From: Parapristionchus giblindavisi
Taxonomy: Eukaryota; Nematoda; Chromadorea; Rhabditida; Diplogasteridae
DNA length: 64,000 bases
Direction of reading: 5' to 3'
Assembly (NCBI GenBank): GCA_943737045.1
Contig: CALSFV010000217.1
Location: forward strand, 682,001 to 746,000
Shown here: piece by piece, positions 13,301 to 25,660 of the stretch
Numbering within the stretch: the stretch's first letter is position 1
Layout: every line of letters begins with the position of its first letter
Translations under genes and position numbers: made by a program
Notes under the pieces: generated by a model
What the model was told of the DNA's origin: nothing
What the model saw: the letters and a program-made list of their open reading frames with translations, nothing else
Databases searched by the model: none

Positions 13301-14040
13301 TATTTTCAACTACTACCAATCATGAAAAAAACTTCATTTCCTCAACCCATTCTCCTCTCTATATCAATACCCATCGTCCCTCACCTGTCTGTTTATATCC
13401 GAAAGTTCCAGAACAGCGCTAATTTATGTGTCCCGCTTCTTGACTTCATTCCTTGATGACATTCACATCTTTTTTTATAGTCTTATCATTATTTCTAGAT
13501 ATTAGATTAGATTAGATTCGGAGAAGATTGATTGAGATGACATTCCAGACTATTCTTAGTGATTAGAAGAGATTAGCACGTCATTTCATATCTTTATCTG
13601 ATTGATTCATTCTGATTGTGTAGTTCGGCAGATCAGCGGCACTACCTACTTGTCTCCGTAAATATCATCTCATGATTTGAATCATCATTTGAATCATCCT
13701 CATGTGCAAATAGTTATCATCCAGTTGGTTCTCATATGACCAAGTGCCTTTTTTTAAAGAATTGGAACCTTATCTGAAATTTTCCTTATTTCCTTGGCTG
13801 AAAATTAATTTTAAGTTATCATTTGATTTCAGATTGGTCTTTTGGTTCCATAGACTATCAGTTCGAAGACTATAGACAAAGACCGTAGAAATGCTCCATG
13901 TGCGTATGCAATCGTCAAATCTAATCGGATTAGTGTCTGCGCAATTATTTCGAACTTGTGATCTCATTATGATGACGTACATTCAAAATTGCACATTTCG
14001 ATGTTGGACACTATTGAAACACTCGAATATGGCAATTAGC
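10353..14040. other. Long AT-rich region without a supported gene
   Basis: Single ORFs of up to 117 codons occur (for example + strand 13103-13456), but none shows family motifs or fits a phase-consistent exon chain. A degenerate M2-like copy lies at about 13631-13752 (GGCACTACC to AAGTGCC). A short TAGAT run is at about 13496-13518. The region may hold 5' exons or regulatory DNA of the + strand gene at 15.8 kb, but none could be shown. Confidence 0.4.
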
Positions 14041-14047
14041 TTTACGG

Positions 14048-14163
14048 CACTAGATCGGATCAGAACCGTCGGATGAGAACAGACTTGATGGGAACTATTT
14101 GCATATGATGTACAAAGTATGCAAATAGTTCTCATCTAGACGGTTCTCATCCGACATAGTGAA
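14048..14163. mobile_element. GGCACTA-family MITE (M2)
   Basis: The left end CACTAGATCGGATCAGAACC pairs with CACTATGTCGGATGAGAACC read from the right end. The core pairs GAACTATTTGCATA with TATGCAAATAGTTC. No clear target duplication. Confidence 0.65.
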
Positions 14164-14434
14164 CGTATTTCATTTGCTCCAGATCTGTATAGCAGAAACT
14201 TTTTGATCATCTTCGTAGACGGAAAACGTGCGATTTCGTTATTCGCCCAAATCATCATAGTAATTTACAAGGGTCATTTCCGTGTGCTCCTTTCTTATCT
14301 GTATACATAAGGCACAAAATATCATCAGAATTCCATTCACAGAAAAACCTATTAGAGATCGTTTCCGATTTGTCATTCCCTAGACACGTCTCTTCATGTA
14401 CAATTTGTATTCTTTATGGTCAAGTTTGCATTAC

Positions 14435-14470
14435 ATTTTTACATTTCGACAACTTTATCAGCTGGTTTGG
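14435..14470 (-). repeat. Solo LINE 3'-end fragment
   Basis: The reverse strand reads CTGATAAAGTTGTCGAAATG followed by an AAATGTAA-type tail. This matches the last bases after the stop codon of the LINE at 20.2-21.0 kb, without coding sequence. Similar fragments are at 17813-17855 and 6865-6905. Confidence 0.6.
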
Positions 14471-14802
14471 TGGTAGTACTTTAGCTGGATTACATAACAA
14501 TTCTCCATTACGAGCGACTTAAAGTGATTGAGGACAGGCTGATTTGACAAAATCAAGTGGTCGTTGTCAAGTGGGGTCTCTTAAATACTCTCTCAAAGAT
14601 CATAAAAGTAATGCGAGAAATCAGGACACGGTTGATAATTCTTATTTGCGCTATGAACACTCTAGTTATTATTCTTACCACTAAAATTTTAGTACAGTAC
14701 CGCATGATCTATGAATTCTAACACAATGATTTTGTTTACTGTACCATTTTCCGGAATTATATAGTTGGAAGAAAACATGAGTCAGACAGACCGCGTTGTT
14801 AA

Positions 14803-14891
14803 AGGCACACAGAGATATTTTTTCCCATGCTCTCTCCCTTTCTTTGTTCACGAGAGAGTGCAGCCAGAGCGGAAAATTTCAAGGGTGTACT
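14803..14891. mobile_element. TTAA-flanked MITE (M1)
   Basis: TTAA occurs at 14799-14802 and 14892-14895. The ends AGGCACAC and GTGTACT and the inner CTCTCTC/GAGAGAG pairing match the M1 family (consensus: AGGCACACCCGAGCTAATT at the tip, then TCTCCGCTCTGGC). Confidence 0.75.
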
Positions 14892-15471
14892 TTAACAAAT
14901 TTTGACTAATGGGAGAGATCGAAAATCGATAAATTCAAACAACCTGAATATTTTGCGCGGCGCCAATATACCGCAATTAGTCATCGTAGTAGCCCCCTCT
15001 TAACCAAGACGCCTAATGCCCTTGTCTTTCGCAATACCGTAATCCATGATAAATAGTGTGTGCGATGTGTCAGATTGTGGGTGTAATCCCTCGAGTCATC
15101 CTTTCTGATTTTTTCACCCATTGCCTAACAATATTACTCCTAACTATATGTCAAACCGTGTAGGAAATGATGTCATGTAACTGTTCATGGTCCTTGGTGT
15201 AGTGTCGAGGGGCGTCTCCCATCCTTATCGCCTTCGACACCTCCCCTCTACCAGTCATCCATATCGGTGTCACCTTAAAGGGGAGATAGTCTTTATTACT
15301 GACTGTCTCGTATATATGTAGACTTTGTAGGAAAGTGAGTGAGTTCATTCTTTGACTGACTGATAGAAATGTACCATCCTCCCACCAATCCTTGCCTAAT
15401 TCTAATCCTATTTATTTTCGATTAAATTAATCGATTAAAGTCATTAAAGTTGTTTTCGTTGTCGGTGCGCT

Positions 15472-15597
15472 ATAGACCAATTTTCTCTCTCCCACACTCC
15501 GAGCTAATTTGAAACTGTCCGCTCTGGCAAAACTCTCTCACAGACAAAGAAAACGGGAGAGCATTGACAAAGTTTCAAATTAGCTCGGGGTATGCAT
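15472..15597. mobile_element. TTAA-type MITE (M1), left end decayed
   Basis: Arms CCGAGCTAATTTGAAACTGT and its complement, with the TTAA duplication present only on the right (15598-15601). Confidence 0.7.
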
Positions 15598-15843
15598 TTA
15601 AAATGTTAATATTCGAACGGTCTATATTGATTATTAATGAGTTATCCCTACTTTTACGTTTCCATGCATGAATTTATGCTTCTTCAAATATTAGTTCAAC
15701 CAATCAATTGAAATTGATTGAAAATAGCGATTGATGTATTATTAATTTATGTGTATCCATTTTATATTTTCCCTTGATTCAGACGTTCACCATTCTTTTA
15801 CATTCCATTATTTTACACGCCTTCATTTTTAATATTAATTCAG

Positions 15844-18030
15844 CAATCTCGCCCAACCATGATTGGTATGATAAATTTGCCACCAGAAAACGTCACCGAA
15901 TATTACGCTGTTCCGAGGAAATTCGAGCACTCTTCTAATCTGTAAGTGTACTTCACATACATTAAAGTGTTTTTGTATTGTTTTTTTAAGGAGAAGAACG
16001 TTTCCAGCAAAGTCGTAATTCAAGTGAATTAAAATAATTAAATTCGTCATTTCAGAAATCGACCAACATCCCTAGGCAATCTTCCCATATCCAAGCACGG
16101 CCAGATTTCTTCTAAACCCGCCCCATCTCCAGTTTCACGTGAAATTATTAAGGTAGTTTATATTTGTTTACAGCAGAGAATCTACTTGATAATTCAAAAA
16201 CAACTAAACACTTTTTGCCTGTTTATGAAATTATTTTAACGATTTTTTCAAGCATAAACATCATGGGGCAGTACCAAAACCAGCATAAGGCTTGTTCACT
16301 ACGGCACACTATACTAATCCCCAATCACATGCTTTGTTTAAGTGATAGCATTGATGATGTGAGGGCCATTGATCGATCAATGCTCCTACCCCTCCCATAA
16401 GCCATGATGTTATCCATCCATATGATTTATACGATAAGCGTGTTGATAGTACTTTTGGGACGAAAACAGGTATATCGATCAAAATAGCAATCAATAATTG
16501 CAGACATCCCTCGAATTGTTTACGCAACACAAGCAGAAGCCCACGCACTCCTATTGTTCGGACGGTAGAAAATGCAAGGACGGACGGCCTGTTACTGTAA
16601 GTTTTGTTTTTTGTTTAATGTTTAATTGTGACTTTTAGGACTTTAATTTGACTTTTTGAAGAGAGAGTTTCATTTGAGTGCGTATGTTTTCTATGAAGTC
16701 TATACACAGGGAAAAGTGAATTTTGTCACGAAACTTAATATCAGCGTGTAAGCTCTTCCGCCAAAGGCTCTTCCGCCTTCCGCCATGTTAAGCGTTAAAT
16801 CGTTTAGAAACCGATAGTTTCTCACATTCTTTCGCATAACGATTACAATCGGAAATCTTTGTGCTGTATTATGATATCGTTTAATGTCGCAGATAGTTGT
16901 CATTATGGTATTATCGGTTCGGTTCGATGCCATTAAACGTATCTTCGAATATTCTCATTCTGGAATATTTTCTTATCTTAGACGTTATGAGATCGGTATT
17001 GTTTGTTATAAAACACTGTGTACATCTAGAAAAAATTTTCTCGTTCTCCGGAAAAGAATATACGCTGCAGTATTTGTAAAAATAATTTAAGTGATTTTTA
17101 TACCGTCAAAATAAGAACATTTGGTTTCAGACAGCAGCTCCATCCAAGCTCTGGGACGAGCTCCTGATGCGCAAGATGGTCAACAAGATCAATGGTGAGA
17201 TCGCATCTCCGAAGGATCAACTGTCCAACATTCAGAAGACGTTCCGTACGCTGAATCTTTTGAGTGAGCACCCATTTTCACGCTGATTGGCATAGTTTTC
17301 ACGATTTTTCGCACAATTAACTAATACGAATTCATTGAGATTTTTATTTTCAAGCTCATTAGATGCTTTAACGCTTGTTTGTACCTATTACTAATACGGC
17401 ATATGGAGGCTTCCACTGTGTTTTGCATAACCTTGATCTATCTACATGTTTTTGAGTTTGATGTTTTCAGACCGACAGACTTCCCGGTCCGAACCCAGTC
17501 TTGTCTCGGAAGAAAAGGAAACGAGTGCACGGATATGCGATGTTTGCAATGCCGCCATTGAGCGGGAATTGAATGAAGTGGAAAAGGTGTGAAAAACGTT
17601 CACTTATTTTTTTTTCAATTGAATACATATGGGATAGGATATATGTGTTAGCTAAGTCTTAGGACTAGAAAAAAACAGAATGAAGCTGAAAAAAAGAACT
17701 AGAGGGAGAAGGAACATGAGAAAAAGATCTTCTTGTATAGATCGATTTGATAATTTGATATGATTTGATTAATTCTGGTCCATCCGAAATCAAATTTGTA
17801 TGAAAGTGAAACATTTACATTTTTACATTTCAACAACTTTATCAGCATATTGGGATGTTATTTCATAGAAAGTGAAAACAATCTAATAATTACAGTATCG
17901 CTCCTCATCCGATGCTCTTCCTCCCATGAGCCCCTCAAACGATAATCTACTAGCCGTCGTCTTCGAGTCTTCCGCCCTTAACCGGAGCAATCCCGGCAGC
18001 ACGCACGACCTCTGCGACGCCTGCAGCTAG
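15844..18030 (+). CDS. Unrecognised protein ending in two CxxC motifs
   Basis: Six exons join in phase: 15844-15941, 16056-16152, 16504-16596, 17131-17263, 17471-17586 and 17896-18030. All acceptors are CAG, all donors GT. From the ATG at 15859 the product is 218 aa; the exon is open for five codons upstream after a TTCAG acceptor, so the ATG may instead be internal and earlier exons may exist. Visible features: a proline/serine-rich N-terminal third, a basic helix-like stretch around residues 97-135 (SKLWDELLMRKMVNKI), ICDVC at 157-161 and a terminal DLCDACS with cysteines 214 and 217. The two CxxC pairs, 56 residues apart, could bind one metal ion or form a zinc ribbon, but this is inference. 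AATAAA lies at 18253-18258. The family is not recognised. An RNA-level check would settle the start. Confidence 0.75.
17813..17855 (-). repeat. Solo LINE 3'-end fragment in an intron
   Basis: Read on the minus strand: CAATATGCTGATAAAGTTGT then GAAATG and AAATGTAAATG. It is the same 3' tail as the LINE ending at 21.05 kb, inserted in the last intron of the gene at 15.8-18.0 kb. Confidence 0.65.
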
Positions 18031-18960
18031 TCTTACGTCTCAATTCGCTAAAACACACAGCCTTAACTCCTTAACTCGATCTTAACCTCATCCGGTATTC
18101 TCGACTCGTTTTGTCTGTTCATCAGTTGTTTGTTCTACCTCTCATCGTATTATTCTCACATTTTCGCCCTCGACCACTAGCCACAAATTAGTCCCTAGAC
18201 ATGGTTTTTCGAATTGCCCATAGTGTCATCGTTTTTGTTTACTATCGCATCTAATAAAAGGATTATCTGCAAGTAGTCATTTGGTCCTGCAAACGGAACG
18301 ATTTAATGAGCAGTGATAAGCTGCGTGGGTGACAATAAAGGTTTATCAGTAGCAACCGGAATCAATCCGGAAACGGTTTAATGTCATCCCTTGTCAAGGA
18401 ATAGAACTGTACCATTATGATGACAATATAGGGTCAAGTTGTAGTCAGGCTACTGTGATCGAAGCAGACGACTTCTATTGAGCGTATAAAAATCACTTGT
18501 TCTATTTGTAGAAGAGACTATTTCTTGTTTTGCATGGTTCAGAAACTATGCCGATCTCATTTATATCAAATAGAGCGCGGCGAAGATCAGCCGGGTTAGG
18601 TGAGAGGCAGCGGAGAGGCAATCGAGAGCCGGGGCGAAATCTAGCCTTTAAGCGACTTCCGTTCTTTAGAGCACGGTGTAATTCTCTTATGCAAGTACAT
18701 TTTATACGCACAATACATGGACATTCTGTTAAAGATGTTAAAGATCCTCGACTTTTTCCGCTATTGAGTTAGACTCGAAAAAATCCGTTCATAAATAAAT
18801 GTTTTACAAAAAATGAGATCAATAAAAGGAGATTAACAAAAAAACATCAAAAACAATTTTTCCGTCTTAACTGATGCAATGGAAAAAAACAAAGATTCCT
18901 ATTATTTTCTGTAAATCGCTTCGTCGATTTTTATGGCATGACATCTCGATATGAATAAGA
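18031..18960. other. 3' flank and intergenic DNA
   Basis: Nothing beyond the poly(A) signals. A GC-richer patch at 18575-18670 has overlapping ORFs on both strands without recognisable content. Confidence 0.4.
18253..18258 (+). terminator. Poly(A) signal AATAAA
   Basis: This is the first AATAAA after the stop at 18030, 223 nt downstream. A second AATAAA follows near 18334. Confidence 0.5.
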
Positions 18961-18964
18961 TCAG

Positions 18965-19089
18965 AGGTATCCATGAACGGTGGCAAATCTTTGGTCAACC
19001 AAAATGACGTCACAAGCGTAATAATAATAATAATAAGTCCGCATGCAGTTGTGACGTCACGTTTGTCTTCAAACTGTTCACGGATACCT
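18965..19089. mobile_element. AGGTATCC-family inverted-repeat element
   Basis: Ends AGGTATCCATGAACGGTGGC and, inverted, GTTCACGGATACCT. The inner pair AATGACGTCACAAGCG/TTGTGACGTCACG surrounds a short AATAAT run. A second copy is at 43097-43232. The paired TGACGTCA is a CRE-like octamer. Confidence 0.6.
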
Positions 19090-20110
19090 ACGGTCTATTG
19101 CTCTGGCCATTCTTATCTCATTCTTGCTCTTTTCGCAATCTTTCCCATATCATAAATTCCATAGATCAAGCGATCCGACAAAATACTAAAAAAAACCGAA
19201 AAAGCCACTCTATTCTTTTGAAGTCGATCTGTCGGTAGATAACCATGCACATGCCACTACAGTATACAAATGAAGGTAACCACGCCCTAGATTGGCTTGA
19301 TTGTATTGTTCATGTATATATTTGCTTTGTATCCTTCCATCATCTTCTTCTAGTTAAAGGTACAACCCGTTGTTCAAGGCACACGAAGTCCTGCGGGTGA
19401 TCACTGCTAGGCCAGTAACGATGCAAGGCCAATTCAGCGCCTAATCTCTTCTTCGAACCTACTATTTAGTATCTATATATTTAGCTTTTCTAAGTAACAG
19501 AATACCAATGAAACTCACTAAAAAACTCACTTTGCAAAAACCTGTGCTTTTTAAATAGTTCTCTTATTCGAAATTTAATTCTGCGACATTGTGCTCAGTT
19601 CTGTTCGTTTCTTCTTATTTTATTGCCCCTATTATCAAAGATTTTATTTTTGATTTGACTAGTAAATTGTAAGAAACGATAATTATTTAATATGCTTAAT
19701 AATATATCTTATCTGTCGAGAAAAAAGAATGACGATGATTTTTTTTGCAAAATTTAAAGTGCACTTGAAATTCGTCACTCACATAAAGTATACTTGAGTA
19801 AACTTGAGCAAGTAAAAAACATTTCACAAAATGTGTATGCCTTCAATACTCGGGTATTCGTTATCGATTTTCTCGAATACCAGAAGCTCGTGGCAAGTAG
19901 ACTCGACGGATATCCAGTCAGAATTTCATTCCGATTCCAGTGATATATATATGCCACTAATGATAACTCCATGGTGAGCTCTTAGCATTCCCTTGTTAGT
20001 TATTCACAATTATTCACAGATAAGTGGTTTCAAGTAATAAAATCCATCCAGCATTTCTCTTTATTATGTAGAGATTGAAACATATTTATCACAAGGACTA
20101 CAATAAGGAA
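19090..20110. other. Intergenic DNA
   Basis: No supported gene. A possible M1 remnant (CAAGGCACACGAAGTCC) is near 19375. Confidence 0.35.
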
Positions 20111-20112
20111 CA

Positions 20113-20184
<72 letters not shown>

Positions 20185-21060
20185 TATTATTATTATTATT
20201 ATTATTATAGTAAACTGGGCTAGGAAGGGAATACGGATTGATGGGGAGTACTTATCACACCTTTTGTATGCTGATGACTGCGTCCTTATTTCTCACGACT
20301 CGCGCCAAATTCAATCCATGGTGCGAGAACTCGAAAAAGAGTTGTTGAAGGTAGGGTTGCGGTTAAATGGTACAAAAACGGAAGCTCTCACAAATAACCC
20401 CAATGGTAGACCAGTGGTTGTTGGAGGAGAGATGGTAAAGGTAAGGGAAAAGGTTGTATATCTGGGGCAGGAAATCACACTTGGAGATGGAAGATTTATG
20501 GGTGAACTTCATAGAAGGATTAGAAGCGCGAACTGGGCATTCTCCAAATATGCGGAATTTTTTCGTAAAAAGGGGGTTCCTATGTACTTGAAGAAACGGC
20601 TATTTGACGGAGTTGTTCTCCCCGCATTCCTATATGGCGCCGAAACATGGTATCTTACTAGACAACAAAAACACAAACTCTCCGTTGCTCAGCGCAGACT
20701 CGAACGAAAGATACTTGGCGTCACTGTGCTTGATCATATTTCGAGCGAGCGTATGCGTGACATGACGAGACTAAAGGACGTGGTGAGAGATGTGGTGATT
20801 CGGAAATGGATGTGGGTCGAGAGGCTCTCGAAATCGTGTTGTGATCGATGGAGTCTAAAAGTGCTCGAATGGACTCCGCGTGGAAAAAGGAAGCGTGGAA
20901 AGCCGGCAATGCGATGGAGAGATGAATTCGTAAAGGTCGTTGGTCCTCAATTCATGCAAATAGCAAGACACGATCGTACTCGATGGAGAACCCTAATGGC
21001 GACCCAGCTAGAATAACATCCAAATGCTGATAAAGTTGTTTAAATGTAAATGTAAATGTA
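20113..21060 (+). mobile_element. 5'-truncated LINE with open reverse-transcriptase C-terminus
   Basis: The frame from about 20210 to the stop at 21014-21016 is intact. It starts inside the reverse-transcriptase domain: HLLYADDCVLISHDSRQIQS holds the YADD catalytic motif, followed by LRLNGTKTE, then KKRLFDGVVLPAFLYGAETW, VLDHISSERMRDM and KRKRGKPAMRWRDEFVKVVG. The order and spacing fit non-LTR elements of the RTE-like/endonuclease-RT type. Upstream coding is replaced by a 95-bp (ATT)n run (20117-20208), which fused to the ORF yields a meaningless poly-isoleucine leader. The 3' end is CTGATAAAGTTGTTTAAATG plus TAAATG repeats, then (ATT)n. Confidence 0.85.
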
Positions 21061-22110
<1,050 letters not shown>

Positions 22111-22148
22111 ATAGTTTTGTAAAGAAACTTATGCATCGACCTAATATA

Positions 22149-23884
22149 CAGTACCGTGCAAAAGTCCGGCCCCAAAATTTGAATCGCTATAACTTTCTTC
22201 GTACTTGACCGATCGGCCCACGGTTTGTTTTATTAAATAGTGTAAGCATTGGAGATAATATTTATGTTATTGATTATTACCTACGATGATGAAATGATTT
22301 CATCATTCTTGAAATGCCAAGGTGCGATCGTAAAAATAGGTTTATTCTCAGGTAAATTTTTTTCAATTGGTCCAATTTAACTGTGAGCAACGAACAACTA
22401 TCGGTGATCGTTTTAAGCGATTAACCACGTTGCTTGCATATCGCTCCGAGGAATTAGCTAATTTCGTCTGACCCATCAAAATTTCGTAAAAATGTCATAA
22501 CTCAGTCTGTAGTTGAGCTACGGGCTTCAGATTCAGCAAGTATTATCGCATGGTCATAGGGCACCACTATGCCAATTTCAGAAGGATTCCGCTTCTAGAA
22601 GAGAAAATTCGAAAAAAATCTCATACCATATTTTGGGCATACGGTATTTCCCAGCCGGTTTTTCTAAAAATCTAAAAATTTGGTATGATGTGCCCAAACA
22701 TCTACGTAACACATCTACAAAGTGGCGAGATTACAGGAGCTCAATTACGACTTATCCCATACAAATACCATTGACAGTCAAAGCGGAATTTTGCGAGAAA
22801 AGAGACAGATAAAAAATGTGGAATGTCCAATAGTGGAACTAAATTGAGGATTCTTGTAGGAAATGTGCTTATTAAACAAAATCCGATCGAAATGGATGTG
22901 AAATACTGTGTTATTGACCCGTAATAATTTTCCATAGCGAACGAAATTAGGTTCCATCCACTTTGAATGTCAATGGTATTTTCATGGGCAAAGTCGTAAT
23001 TGAACTCCTGTAATCTCGCCACTTTGTAGATGTGTTAGGTGGATGTTTAGGCGCATCATAGCAACTTTTTAGATTTTCAGAAATACCGGCTCAGAAATAC
23101 CATAAGACCCAAAACACTTTATGCTAATTTTTTCGAATTTTCTCTTCAAGAGCCGGAATCTTTCCAAAATTGGCATGGTGGTGCCCTATGATCATGTGAT
23201 AATACTTTTTGAATCGGAGGCCCGTAGCTCAACTACAGACTGAGTTATGCCATTTTTACGAAATTTTGATGGGTCAGGCGAAATTAGCTAATTCCTCGGA
23301 GCGATATGCAAGCAACGTGGTTAAAGATGGAGACCCACGAGTTTTTTCGTAATAAGACTGTTCGGATAGAATAATAGAGATTCATCATACGAATCGAAAG
23401 ACATATCTGATATTGATTCCCGATATGTTTAAAGCTCACTATGCGCATTGAAAGTACAACTTTTAAGGCATGTAGAGAGTGCTCATCGAATTTGCATACT
23501 TTCTCTCTCATTTTCTCATTGTCCCTTACGCCAATTACCATATAATATTAACAATAGCCAACATGCTTATCGTGGCGGGAGTCAGTCAAGCCAACTCATG
23601 GGTCCCCTTCTTTAATGGCTTAAAACGTTCACCGATAGTTGTTCGTTCCTCACAAAAAAATTGGACCAATTGAAAAAATGTACCTGAGAATAAACCTATT
23701 TTTACGATCGCACCTTGGCATTTCAAGAATGAAAATCATTTCATCATCGTAGGTAATAATCAATAACATAAAAAATTTCTCCAATGGTTACACTATTTAA
23801 TAAAACAAACCGGGGGCCGATCGGTCAAGTACGAAGAAAGTTATTGCGATTCAAATTTTGGGGCCGGACTTTTGCACGGTACTG
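22149..23884. mobile_element. Tc1/mariner-type fold-back element
   Basis: Terminal inverted repeats begin CAGTACCGTGCAAAAGTCCG and are flanked by TA at 22147-22148 and 23885-23886. The arms are long (about 640 bp, 22149-22785 and 22955-23884, the right arm interrupted by a nested insertion) around a loop of about 165 bp. No transposase frame is present. Without the 291-bp nested insertion and duplication the element was about 1445 bp. Confidence 0.85.
23325..23611. mobile_element. 287-bp element nested at a TTAA site
   Basis: It is flanked by TTAA at 23321-23324 and 23612-23615. The ends AGATGGAGACCCACGAGTT and, inverted, AGAAGGGGACCCATGAGTT match at 16 of 19 positions. The opposite arm of the host palindrome (near 22417-22430) shows the uninterrupted sequence, which proves a discrete insertion. 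TTAA duplication is the piggyBac-type hallmark; no transposase is encoded. Confidence 0.85.
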
Positions 23885-24005
23885 TAGATGTGTGATGTCA
23901 GCGCTTGTAATCTCGCCGAGGGGTTCGAGTTTAGTCGTCTTTCATGAAACAAATAAAGCAGATATCAAAGAGATCAAATGTATTTCTGGAAAAAAGGTCA
24001 GATTC

Positions 24006-25497
24006 ATACCACGCATGTCAGCTAAGGATTGACTGATTCCACTACACACTTTTGAGTTGACCCCCTCTTTTCTCCACGGTTTTCGATGGTCCTTGGGTAG
24101 GACATCCCTGAACCAGAGTAGCAAGGTTGGTAGATCAATCGTCTCTCCAGGAGCTCACGTCAAAGATCATCGTTGAGGCTCCTTCCGATGCGATTTTCAC
24201 GGCTCACAGGAGAGCTAGGAAAAAGTGATCAACAGATGAAATGTGTAATTTCTCGAGTACTTTCAGATAAAAATGTGAAAATCCAACTTTTTGATTTTGT
24301 GTTCCATAAGGAATTGATTTTGTTCCACAGTTCCGGGACCTATTTTGTTTTGGGCTCAATCGATAGAGCTCTTCAATAGCTTTCATTTAAGCCCTTGGGA
24401 GCCGATTTAAGTTGGCATTTGGCTGAATGACGGCCAAAAAACTGCATTTGAATGCTGGTAGATCACTAATAAAAGCCGCGCGTTGCTTTGATCTACTGGC
24501 CATTGTCGGCTAATTGACAGGATTGTCCTGTAATATACCGGAGAATGTGCTGACGATCAATCTGACGTCGAGTCGCTCACCCAAGTACGTTTTGTTCTCG
24601 CTGCAGCCAAATCAGCGAAATTAGTCTATTCCGATGGTTCCTGATACGGATTGACCGATGAATGCTGTAGATCTGAGAGAAAGTTCCAGTTCCGCCCAGG
24701 GGATGGGCATCCAAGATGGCTACGTCGATTCAATCCAGCAAGAACTCTTTCGGGAATTCTTCGAGAAACATAGATCACTTGGCCAGAGATCCAGAGAGCT
24801 CTAAATGGAACTTTCTCTCAGATCTACAGCATTCATCGGTCAATCGGTATCAGGAACCATCGGAATGGACTAATTTCCCTGATTTGGCTTCAGCGAGAAC
24901 AAAACGTACTTGGGCGAGCGACTCGACGTCAGATTGATCGTCAGCACATTCTCCAGTATATTACAGGACAATCCTGTCAATTTGCCGACAATGGCCAGTA
25001 GATCAAAGCAACGCGCGGCTTTTATTAGTGATCTACCAGCATTCAAATGCAGTTTTTTGGCCGTCATTCAGCCAAATGCCAACTTAAATCGGCTCCCAAG
25101 GGCTTAAACGAAAGCTATTGAAGAGCTCTATCGATTGAGCCCAAAACAAAATAGGTCCCGGAACTGTGGAACAAAATCAATTCCTTATGGAACACAAAAT
25201 CAAAAAGTTGGATTTTCACATTTTTATCTGAAAGTACTCGAGAAATTACACATTTCATCTATTGATCACTTTTTCCTAGCCCTCCTGTGAGCCGTGAAAA
25301 TCGCATCGGAAGGAGCCTCAACGACGAACTTTGACGTGAGCTCCTGGAGAGACGATTGATCTACCAACCTTGCTACTCTGGTTCAGGGATGTCCTACCCA
25401 AGGAGCATCGAAAACCGTGGAGAAAAGAGGGGGTCAACTCAAAAGTGTGTAGTAAAGCAGACGATTTTGGTCAATCCTTAGGTGACATGCGTGATAC
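24006..25497. mobile_element. 1.5-kb fold-back element
   Basis: Arms 24006-24692 and 24803-25497 are inverted copies (outer tip ACGCATGTCA followed by an AAGGATTGAC block) around a 110-bp loop. Small indels distinguish the arms. No clear target duplication and no transposase. It lies only 120 bp from the preceding fold-back. Confidence 0.8.
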
Positions 25498-25660
25498 ACT
25501 CTTTTATCAATTTCTTGAGATCGTATGTGCAGCAATACTAAATGACGTTTGATATGTAGACAAAGTATGATGTGTCATTGGCCTTATTCATATTTTATTA
25601 ATACTTTATTAATATTATACAACGTAAAATGCATAAATAAACAAAATATAAATTAAATTC

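Noticed and set aside
13103..13456. 117-codon + strand ORF with hydrophobic start
   Set aside because: No splice partners, no family features; AT-rich chance ORF.
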